A DNA stretch of 64,000 nt from Pinus tabuliformis (taxonomy: Eukaryota > Streptophyta > Pinopsida > Pinales > Pinaceae), in NCBI GenBank assembly GCA_031772625.1, contig CM062818.1, positions 1,684,212,031 to 1,684,276,030 of the forward strand. Reading direction: 5' to 3'. The notes below the pieces were generated by a model. The model saw only the letters and a program-made list of their open reading frames with translations, was not told where the DNA came from and did not search any database. The position numbers were made by a program, and so were the translations under genes. Of this stretch, positions 45,722 to 56,677 are shown one piece after another. Within the stretch, counting starts at the first letter, position 1. Each line of letters begins with the position of its first letter.

Positions 45722-48626
45722 ATAAATAAGTAAATCCCCAATAATATAAGATGATGCATTTAACTTAAATACGAGTACATCTTATTCTAACACCAAAAAT
45801 CATAAACCCTTTCACTATAAAATATATAGTCTTGAATCAAAAGATAACTCACTCTTTACATTTACTTCTACTTTTGTTATAGTGCCCAACATCTCTCTCA
45901 CACAAAGATATTCAATAGCTTCACCAATGTTCATTCACCTTTCCCAGTCTGTAGTGCATCTAAATTTCAACAAACACGCATGATATAATGCTAAAGTAAC
46001 AAATGGCTTCAATTAAAATAGGTGTGAAACCATATACATATGTGGTAAAGAAATGTGTAAATTCACCAATACATACCTTTCTTGCCTTTGCTAATAAACA
46101 AGTAAATTCCCATGTTACATACCTCGTTTGCCTTTTCCCATTACACTATGGACTCCCCATTATCCTTGAACCCGGCTATATGCTGTTAAGGTATTCCTTA
46201 ATTTTCTTTCCCATTAAAACAAATAAAAGATATCAAACAAAAATAAAAAATAAATAATAATAAAAAACGCAATACTTAAAAAAATGCTCACAAATTAGCA
46301 TGTACATACCTTGTTCACCTTTTCCCATTACACCTATGGACTCCACATTATCCTTGAACCCGCACTATATGTTGTTAAGGTATTCCTTAATTTTCTTTCC
46401 CATTGAACCAAATAAAAAATATTAAAAAAAAAAAATTAAAAAAACACAACAATTAAAAAAATGCTCACAAATTAGCATGGCCATGCTCATAAATGTAAAT
46501 ATATAATGGTAAAAACAAAAAAAAAAACAATAACAAAAAACATCACCAACAATAATTAAAATAAGAAAATTTATAATTTTAAAAAAATAAGAAAAATAAA
46601 AAAATTAAGAAAAAGAACAAAACAAAAACAACAACAAAATTAATGAAAATAAAACACAAACAGAGACAGACTATACTCCACAACTCCAAAATTGTCCATG
46701 GCCAACCAAGGGAACCCTGCACACCAAAAAAATAGAGAAGTATTAAATAGAGACCACAAAATATTATCAAATATATTAAATACACACAAAATATTGTGGA
46801 AATTACAAAACAAAGATAAAATATCTTATCCAAAATCTTAAATAAAGATAAAAAATCTTAGGAAAAATCTTATGCACTAGAAGATACATATTATTCAAAA
46901 ACCAAAACTCATAAACCCTAAACATGTAATGAGGAAGAAGAACCATAGTGTTTACAACAAGAAAGAACAAATTATATATGGATTTTGCACCAAACGTAAA
47001 ATCACCTCCACTTTTGCCTTTGCACTCCACTATAATGTCTCTCCGACAAAGATATTTCAATAGTTTTGAGGATAATCCTCCATGTTTCTTAATCTCTCAC
47101 AAAGATATTTCGATAGTTTTGACAATAATCCTCCATGTTTCTTTATCTACATTTCATTGCACTATTTACTATAATCCTCCATGTTTCTTAATCTCCGACA
47201 AAGATATTTCAATAGTTTTGACAATAATCCTCCATGTTTCTTAATCTACATTGCATTGCACTTATAATTAGATGATGATCCTCCATGTTTTTTTATCTAC
47301 ATTTCATTGCACTATTTATTAGATGAATGCACTATTTATTAGATGAATGACCAATACTATAAGATACCTCTATACCACCGCAATTTTCACCACTATCCAC
47401 TTCACATATGAAATCTTGGACCTTTAGGACTTGCATTAATCACCCAGTCACTAAACCAAACCATGAAATATTAAAAGATCAAATCTTATGAGAAATCTTT
47501 AAATTGTCCATGGCCAACCAAGGGAACCATGCACACCAAAAAATAGAGAAGTATTATTTAGAGACCACAAAATATTATCAAATATATTAAAAACACACAC
47601 ACAAAATATTGTGAGAATTATAAAACAGAGACAAAATATCTAATCCAAAATCTTAAGCAAAGATTGAATCGCAGTCATAAGCAAAGATACATTTTATTCA
47701 AAAAAATTTAAGTCATAAACCATAAAGGAGTAATGAGGGAGAAGAATCGTAGTGTTTACAATGAGAAACGACAAATTATATATGGATTTTGCACCAATAG
47801 TAAACTGACCTTCACTTTTTTTCCTCTGCACTCCACTCTAATGTCTCTCTCACAAAGATATTTCAATAGTCTTGACGATGATCCTCCATGTTTCTTAATC
47901 TACATTGCATTGCACTTATAATTAAATGATGATCCTCCATGTTTCTTTATCTACATTGCGTCATCCTCCATGTTTCTTAATCTACATTGCTTTGCACTTA
48001 TAATTAAATAATGATCCTCCATGTTTCTTTATCTACATTGCATTGCACTATTTATTTGATGAATGACCAATGCTATAAGATACCTCTATACCACCGCTAT
48101 CCACTACATATGAAATCTTGGAAATTTAGGACTTGCATTAACCACCCATTCACTAAACCAAACAAAAACAAACCATGAATTCAAAGACGAAAATGGGAAA
48201 CCCTAAATAGCTAAAAGAAAACTTTCTATTTGAAATGAAGACAATTTCATTATATAGCGTACATGGGTTTTACACCAAACAAAAACTTACCATCTGCCTC
48301 TGCCTCTACTATAGTGGTCCCCAATATTTTTTAGAGAGATATTTCAGAAGTTTCATAAAAATCCCCCAACTTCCTTTAGCAAACACCAAGTGTGAAAAAT
48401 TTAAACAAGTTAGCCATGCTTACAAATGTAAAATATCAACATCGATAACACATTAAAAGCTAAACAACAACAATAATGGGAAAGATACAAATGACAATAG
48501 CAAAAAACAAGAGAAAGAACAAAAAAAGGAAACAAATAGAGAGAAATAGTGGAGACAAACTATGCTTTGTAACCCTAGAAATCATCCATTGGCCACCTAG
48601 AACATCCTGCATGGCAAAACATAGAG

Positions 48627-48812
48627 TTGTTCTTTTTATGATACTTTTCAGACTCTTAAAACATGAAAAAATCGGTGAGTTTTCCTGTCTAGACTCATTA
48701 AACTAATCAGATAGGGAAAAGAGTCATTCTTTTTTGCGATACTTTTCAGACTCTTTAAACATGAAAAGATTGATGAGTTTACCCGTCTGGACTCATTAAA
48801 AAATCAGACGGG
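48627..48812. repeat. 94-base tandem pair at the array edge
   Basis: GATACTTTTCAGACTC, then AACATGAAAA, then GACTCATTAAA recur at about 48640 and 48738. The copies differ at about one base in eight. They lie directly where array homology stops. Confidence 0.75.
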
Positions 48813-51800
48813 GAAAGTGGACAATACAACTGTATTCTATATTTGAAAGCATGGTTTGGTAGCAATCGTTCCCTTGAACATGGCACTCCCTCATATAAAC
48901 CTTCATTTTGATAGCCTCTCAATATGAACCCTACCAACTTATGAGTTTTAGCCTATAAACCCTAATGTAATTGCATCTTCGTATCTTAACACTCTGTAGT
49001 GTTCATGAGTCTAGTGTTGTCTGGTTAAAACTGTTGTCGTGCCTTCTATTGTTCAAGGGTCCCCATTGTTTTCCTCTATCAATCAATCATAAATATCCTT
49101 TCATCATGCCCTCCGTTATTTAGACCCAAATTCTTAAAAGATTCCTCGAAAAAAAAATCATTCTTGTCTGATTTTGTGTCAATTGATGTAGGACACGTCA
49201 TTGCCTACCTTTCGACAGGTTTCTTCCTATCGACTTCAACATTCTATCTAGGAAGATAAGCCAAAAACACATTCAGTGCCTTATTACTTGTAGACATTAG
49301 TTGTAGGTTACCTTGTGTTTTATCACGGGTTTTCATCATTGGCTCCTCGTTAAACAATTCTACGAGTGTTCGACGACAAGGAAATTTTTCACACTCACTA
49401 GTTTGCACTGTGCATCTTGGAGACCATCACCATTATCGGTGGCCTTCCTCGCATCTATTAACAGTCTCCATTATTGGCTGGTAATCAGATGATTTAGTGC
49501 ATGTTCGACATCAACACATCTTATCACATGTACCGATCTATGCTATTTGGTGAAGCGGAAATCAAGACCTTGGGTAGAGGCTTGCATCATTCAGCCTTGT
49601 TTCCTCTCCCAAGCTGCGGAAATTGTTCTTTGGAGACAACTATTTTAGGATGACCTATTATGACATTGGATCCACTCTGTGCTTATCGGCATCCACCATT
49701 ATTATATCTCAGAAGAGAAAATTACTCTGATATAGCTATTGAGAATGGGAATGCCCGACTCAGGACATGATTTTAGCAGTTTATATATATGTATGTGTTG
49801 TATCAGGTTTTCCTTGCCGCCCGAAACTTCTCTCTCTCTCTACAAAATTTTGACAGAAAATTATAGTTTTCATGAAGTATTTCGGTCATCGTCTTTGCCT
49901 CTGATCTCATACTTTAGGGGGCATATATTATAGGACAAAATAACCTCCTCATCAACTCAAAGGTGAAAGAAAAGATGAATGAAGCAAAGACCGCAATTGC
50001 AGGCCTTGACTCCACAATAACGCTCTCTGCACACTGTCAACTTGCTTTATAAAGCTTGTTACCAAGCATAGAGGAGCGTTAGTCACCCTGCTAGCTCATG
50101 TTGTTAGACTAGGGGGAGCATTAGTGAATCTAAGGGAAGTTTAGAGGGTCAAGCCAATGAATTTGCTCACAAATATCTAGATATTTATCCCTAAATTTGC
50201 TCAAGAAAAGTAAGGAAACTCCAAAAATCAAGATATTTGGAGAAATTCTAATTTGAGAATGAAGGCAAATGGGAAAAAACTTGAAAACAAGGCAGGTTCA
50301 TGGATTTTTCCTTAATGAACTCTAGGAGGAGCTTGGTATCCCTAATCGATTTCTACATAAGCAGTGAGAGGGCCATTGTAAAAGGGTCAGAGCATTTGGA
50401 AGGATAGCCCATTGATCTGTTATGAAACTGTCATATTCTTGAAGAAGATCGTTGAAAGAGGGAGAGAGAGAGAGGAAGAAGGGGCAAGGGAAGGTTGATA
50501 CAACGGATGGTTGTAATCACTCTTCCACTATAAATATAGAACTGCAGTTGTGTTCCCTACTCCATAGTGTCGGTAATGTTGTTCATTTATTTGTTCATTT
50601 TGATGCTTGTCGAGATGAGTAGTTAAGTTATACACTAATATATGTTTATTGTGCATTCTTACATTAGTTTTCAAGAGCATATGCTGTGATTGGTTTGCCT
50701 TGTCCTTTGTGCAGGAATTGTCTTGGAGCTGGCCTTGAAGGAGTTCTTCTTGCCACATAGAGATCCCCAAGCAAATCTAGAAGAAACCAACAGTGATCCT
50801 CCTCTTTCCATACCTTGTTAATTTATGTTTGATAGATGAACATGTGTGTAACTTGGTAGCTTTTGTAGATAAGCTTATAGTCTGTCGAAGGTCCCGGGAA
50901 GGCCTTTGAGGGTAGTTTTCATTCCATATCCATCGTGCATTTTACCCCATAGCAATAAACAACAGACAATCAACCAATGAGATTAAGCAAGAAATGAATA
51001 AGTGCATCTAGAAAAACAGAGATTTTGCATCAAAATAAACTATGATCTATGAAAGGAAATGCTGATAACTACTGCATGAAACAAAAGCATGAAAGAGGAC
51101 TATTGTAAATAAATAAGTGATCATGATGACGAAGTTTTGAAGCAAAGAAAAACTAGACTATTAACCAACTAAAAAGCTACAAACACTAGAAGTCCTATGA
51201 ATGAGGAAAATTTGTGTTTTTGGGGTAGCAAGAGGGTCTTTGCCTCAAATCATTGTCCCAAAGGGAGGAAGAGAGGCCAAGGGACTGTTGCTAGCCTTTT
51301 AGATCTTTTCTTTATCACTTCTTAACCTGCTATAGAAAGCACAAATGGAAGCAACCTACTGAATCATGAAAAGCAACCTATTCTTAACCATAAAAGAAAT
51401 GCATCTAACAACAACCTAATCTACAAAATGAAATGAAACATACAAATACAAGTAAAGAGGAGCTTGGCTACTTGGATTTGGCCCTAACCCAAGAGCTTCA
51501 ACCCTCTGAGGTAACACAATGCTAACTCAAAAAGGATTCCATCTTTATTCCCAAAACAATAACAAGATTACATGAATTGTCAAGATAATAAGCTCGAAGT
51601 TGAGCAGAGTTTACATAAGCAAAACTACAACAAAAATCCAACCTTAATGAGGCCTTAGGCGTCTCTATTTATACAAGTAAAACTACCAACAACTTCCTTA
51701 AAATCAGGGAGGCTTGGCTCCCAAAACTCAAGATAATCATCAGTCATCCTCCACTTGCTCGGCTGCCTTCTAGTGCATGACTTGGCTCTTGTTCTCTAAG

Positions 51801-52417
51801 ATAAATGAAGGGGAATTTGAAGCGAGGAGTAATAAATGAGGGGGATTCCCTCCTATAAGTCCTCTTCTTTTTCCAGTTCGAGTTATTGCTACCATTTGTC
51901 CACTGCATCCTTGACTTTGACCACAAAATTCATCAACAATATGCACTAAACACATATTAGACCACATGGCATCATAACTAACTCAACTCACCCTCTAAGC
52001 ATAAATATAATCAGAAAATCATACACTAAGCTAAGAGAATGGTTGGTTTGACTAGGTTAGGAGGTAACATGAGCCCATATAATTACCCATTTATGAGGCT
52101 CATCACAATGCACCGAGGGCTTCATTGCTACTACACCATATTTGGATCATTATTGTACCCTAGCTAGAAACATCATCATGCTCACTGTGAGTAGTAGAGA
52201 GTGTACTTTAAGAAAAAAGTTCCAAGACAGTGAGGGCAACGATAGAATCAATGTGATGCTTATTAAGCCGATATAGTGAGACCGAGGCTATATGAAGACA
52301 GTAAGGATTCCAAGATTCTTTCTATCACATATATGCATTGACTGCCATGAATTAGGTTCACCAAAATTGTGATTACTTTCTTTCCTGCACTGAGATATTA
52401 CTTTCCATTTAAGATGA
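48813..52417. other. unassigned 3.6 kb
   Basis: No protein domain or repeat family recognised. A purine-rich AGGGGGAGCATTAG at about 50111 and a TATAAATA near 50529 could be parts of a very decayed LTR element, but no partner LTR is visible. ORFs are all short and look random. Confidence 0.4.
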
Positions 52418-52502
52418 GACTGTAATGATTACTATTGCTCCTTATTATGTCAAGATTGTAATGATTACTACTGCTCCTTATTATGTTGAGACTGTAATAG
52501 TG
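52418..52502. repeat. 36-base tandem repeat, 2.3 copies
   Basis: GACTGTAATGATTACTA and GCTCCTTATTATGT recur at a 36-base spacing (52418, 52454, 52490 partial). Confidence 0.85.
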
Positions 52503-52999
52503 TGTGATCACTGAGATACACATATATATGCCTAGATCAAAAATACAAGGATATATGTGAGGGCTTCATAGTCACTATCAAAACTTACTGTGCCACTTGA
52601 AGGCATTGTTGTACCATATGCAATTACGGTGATCTGAGAACTACACCTTACAATCATGCAAAGGGTCTCATAGATATGTCGAGATCCTATCCTCACCTAG
52701 AGTTGCAGACTTGGCCGAGATTTCTCCTTCCTACTCCATATACCTGAGATCATGACTGCACCTAAAACCCGAATGAGGTGCAGTCAAACCCTACTATGGA
52801 TCTGCTCCTATATGTGAAATTCATAGGCGTGCAAGATTTTTTCTTCATGTATTTTTGCTGACCCTAGATGGGTATTATAGTGTTTATGTCCATATATGCA
52901 AGACGACATAAAATAATGAACCGTTGTGACTATTTTATTTAGGTGATGTTACTTCCATTTCTTTAATTTAATTCATTTTCGAGCCAAAATGAAGATCTT
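52503..52999. other. unassigned spacer
   Basis: Nothing recognised. Confidence 0.4.
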
Positions 53000-55124
53000 C
53001 ATTATTCTATTTACATACTTTGGTGTTGTTGTATTTGGAGAAGCGTTCTTGCATTTGGGGATTGCTCTTGGTCTTGGAGGGCTATTACATTCAGTTGAAG
53101 ATTTGCATACATCTGAATGACAAAGAATGCAAGTTCTGTGTCACTTAAATAGAATGCAAGTTGAAGATTTGCAATCATTTTTTCTTTGAAATGGCTTCAC
53201 CAATGCAAGGAGATCTATATGATATATGGGTTATCTTGCACGGAATAAAGGGGATTGACATAATCCTTATAGGGAAGAGAAGTCAGTGAATAGGTCTCCT
53301 TTAAGCTCATGAGAAGGAACTCTTAAAAGTCCTCTCATCTCTATGTAGCAAGAAAGGATATAAATAGGAGATATGTACAAATTAGAGAAGGAAATATCTG
53401 ACATGAAGAAAAGAAGAAATATATTCATGATATCTCATTTGGGAGATCTAAAAAAGATGATATGAAAATAATCATCTACATTCTTAGTAAGCAAGATGTC
53501 ATGTGTCCTTGGGATGTGGAAATTTCCTTGTGTAACAATTTGAGGTCTCTATGCTAGGTAGAGAAAGAACTTGAAAGGACTCAAATATGTGTGGAAAGGA
53601 AAGGGAAGGTTGACAAGAAAGAACAATACTATATTTCCGGAAGGATGAAGGAGGCTAAAGAAAGGACCAGGGAAAAGGGAGTAATAGATCTCCAATATGA
53701 ATGAGATGGTGTCCCTCTCAAAAGGATCCTATTAGAAGTCCTTGCATATATGATCATGGTAAGAATATGCATTGTGGCATCATGGAAACAAGATCTCATA
53801 TGAATCATGGAGAACATAGCTCTTGGGAATCTCGTTTAATATCAAAGGAAAGGAAGAAGTCATCTAGGTCAAAGGGAACATTTTCCAAATAGGAATATTC
53901 TAGATGCTAAAGTGTCTTTGATAGAAACCTCAGCGGAGGATCCCCTAGTCTGGAAAGGCAACAAGAGTTTCATTAGGATTTCCAACTTACGGAAATCATG
54001 AGACAAAGGACTGATGACATGATGAAGAAGATCAAGGGATTGAAGATCCGTTTAATCAAGAAAGTTGTTGAAAGATACCTAAGGAGAAATGAGGTATGTA
54101 TGATTGTATTTTTATTTTCATTTGATATTGTAATGTCATGATATATGGTTGTAGATAAAATGGATCAAGCATGATCAAAAGGGAAAGGATCTCCTCCTCT
54201 GAAAGGATGCAGAAAGACATATGCCTAACTAGATGAAATCAACATAATATGCCCTCATATGAAGTATGAGGTAGTTGGATACAATTGAAGAACTCTAAGA
54301 GCTCTTGTGAATGAAAGATATGAGGATCGAAGAGATCGTGAAGTATGCAACCTTGATGAAGGAAATCAACATCCAAAAGATCAGGAAGACTTGACCAAGA
54401 AACCTCTTGGAAATATGTGAAGACTTTGATGGAAGTTTGAAAGGATGAGGACACTTGACAACATATATCATTGGAAGATGTGTCAACATCTATACAGGAT
54501 GATTGATACCTACAAGAATATGTCACTCAAAGAAGGCCATCACCAAAAGGTAATATGTAATTTGTTTTTGGTATCTGACCTCTTGGAAAAATGCTAGGTA
54601 TGTGTGCAGGATTAAGAAAAGGAGAGTTGTGAAATATGTCACAACTATGTACCTTGTGATCTAGAGCAATCACTGTTGAAGGAAAGTGAAGATAGATGAG
54701 CTTATGAAGTAAGCCCCAGATGTAAAGCCAAGAAAGAGGATTGTGTAATCATCTGGCATCCAACACCCTTTGAGGATGTGGTAGGGAATCCAAGGCAAGA
54801 GTGGGTAAGAGGGTCGATATTCATGAGGTTTGGGAACCCATGATGAGAATAGTCCTAATAGGGCATACTCGGAGGACACCCAGGTGGGTATGAACCTAAG
54901 AGCCACAATGATGATGTGTGTCTATCAATCATTGGTCTCGCCAACATTGTGCTCTAAACTAAGTGAGTGATGGAGTTGTTAGGCAAGGCCTTGCTAAATG
55001 GAAACAATGTTGGTTGAAATGATGCTATAACATATGGATTGCAAATATGATTCTTCTTATGAGAAATTCTTCAAATTGAGAATGACCAAGTACCACTATG
55101 AATACCTCCCTAGTTAAGAGGGAG
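53000..55124 (+). mobile_element. 3' internal part of a second TR-GAG element
   Basis: Diverged but colinear with about 16000-17606: AGAATAGTCCTA at 54847 matches 17335, CTTCTTATGA at 55052 matches 17526, and TATGAATACCTCCCT at 55097 matches 17579. It ends in a purine tract (AAGAGGGAG, 55116-55124) directly before an LTR start. The left limit is uncertain and no gag or 5' LTR for this element is visible, so it is truncated or its left part is too decayed to see. Confidence 0.65.
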
Positions 55125-55453
55125 TGTTGAAGAAAGTGTAACTAGGTTTGGTCTTCATATTGACATGATCTTTGTATTTGTAATAAAAGGAAATAAATTA
55201 TATTTGTAATCTTGCCACATGGGTTTCATGAGTAAGGGAGAGAATTAATATCACAATCAAATAAAGAAGATAAACAATGCAAAATTTATTTAAAAACTAA
55301 ATATTTATTACATTTTAGCCAAAAAAATAATAAAGCAAATAAACAACACAAAGCCTATAATAAAGAAACACAAGAAGATAAATAAAATTCATAATCAATT
55401 ATTAAGATTAAGGAGAATTTGAATTAATAGTTTCCCTATTTCATTCTCCAACA
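55125..55453 (+). repeat. short LTR shared by two TR-GAG elements, likely chimeric
   Basis: Starts TGTTGAAGAAAGTGTAAC right after the upstream element's purine tract and ends CATTCTCCAACA right before the downstream element's primer site. It is only 329 bases, against 996 for the related 5' LTR. From 55356 onward it is essentially identical to 14136-14233, while 55125-55355 is clearly diverged from the family LTR. A join between two LTR lineages at or near 55356 explains this. Confidence 0.75.
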
Positions 55454-55466
55454 AGGTATCAGAGCT
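55454..55466 (+). other. primer-binding site of the duplicated TR-GAG element
   Basis: AGGTATCAGAGC, identical to 14234-14245. Confidence 0.85.
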
Positions 55467-55852
55467 AAGGTGAACAAGAGTCGACAAATAAAAGGATACA
55501 AAGAAGAAGAGTTTACTAGTCAAGGGGAATGATTTGAAGAAGGATACAAAGAAAGAAGAAGAAGACCCATTAACCTAAAATAAGGGTCACTACATTGAAG
55601 AAGAACTCATTGTCAAGTTCTCATTAAGGAAAGAACAAATTTCTTGTTGAAAGTTCTCTAGTAAAGTTCATCATCTTGGAAAATAAGGAAGCAACAAGAA
55701 GTATTTGGTTCATTATTCACTCTTTGAAGAAGACATCATTATTGAAGGAATATTTTGAAGCCTCCTTGGAGGTATTTAAAGCATCAAGATAGTCAGAGAC
55801 ATCATCTAGAAGGAGGAATATTGATTGACAAATAAGTGGTATATTATTTTTT

Positions 55853-56677
55853 ATGTCTCAATCTACACATAACATGGCCACATTTTTCAAGGAAAGTGAC
55901 AAGGTTGTGGGATCAAAAAACTTCCTAGCATGAAATAAGAGGATTTACTTGGCACTAAAAGAGAATGAAGTCATGGAGTATTTCCTGGGAGAAGTAGATA
56001 TATTAGACAAAGATAACACTCAAGAGCTAGCAAATTACAAAAAGGGAGATGTAAGGGCACAAAGGATCATTGTTGAGTCCATTAAAGATCATCTTGTTCT
56101 CTTTGTTGTTGATTTTAAGACATCAAAGGCCATGCATGATAAGTTGGTAAATTTGTACTCCATAAGTAGACAAGGTCAAAATATTTCCTTGAGGAATCAA
56201 CTATGTAGAATAAGGAAATCAAAATATGAAGACATGGCCAACTATCTAATGAAGATCTCACGAATAAGAGACCAGTTGCAAGGGCTTAGGGATATTGCTA
56301 CAGACGCTGATATGAATATCTGTGTATTAAATTCTTTGCCACCTTATTAGAGTAATTTTTCAACGAGCATCTACTCAAAGAAGAATACTACACCCTTCAA
56401 TGAATTATGGGCTCAATGTATCTTGGAAGAATCTAGGATCTAGACAAAAGATTATACGGAATCAAATGAAATATCTCAAGCCTTCATTGAAAGAACCAAG
56501 AAGTTGAGGAAGGGTAAATTTGGAAAGTCCAAGAAGAAGATAGGAATGCCCAAGCTTCAATTCTTTGGATGCAATGAGTATGGACACTTTAAAAGGGATT
56601 ATCTAAACAATATAGTGAACTACAAAAGGAAGGAAAGAAGTGAAGCTCACATAGCCGAGGAAATGGAGAAATTGTGA
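55853..56677 (+). pseudogene. copia-type gag, duplicate copy
   Basis: Same frame, same length and same three internal stops (55931-55933, 56348-56350, 56441-56443) as 14633-15457. The open middle part differs by two residues, Glu to Ala in TQELANY and Leu to Phe in VVDFKTS. Confidence 0.85.

Larger units (their letters stand above)
36563..48630 (-). repeat. right half of the exon-intron-like module array
   Basis: Continues the array past the gypsy element. A larger unit starts at each CCATGGCCAACCAAGGGAAC (41016, 42654, 44471, 46694; secondary sites near 37600, 41680, 45185, 47507), about 1.6, 1.8 and 2.2 kb apart. Each unit holds a GTGTGCAG acceptor, a telo-box intron-like stretch, an ECKGKSGG-type exon piece, a GAG|GTATCTTA donor and a GCATGGCCATGC palindrome. 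186-bp units also recur (39590-40040). Most exon-like pieces in this half have stops. Homology ends near 48625. Confidence 0.7.

Noticed and set aside
25080..48200. True interstitial telomere (TTTAGGG tandem)
   Set aside because: Only single AAACCCTAA words spaced 200-900 bases apart, never in tandem.
50100..50950. LTR of another retrotransposon
   Set aside because: A purine tract and TATA-like word are present, but no TG...CA borders, partner LTR, primer site or target duplication could be found.
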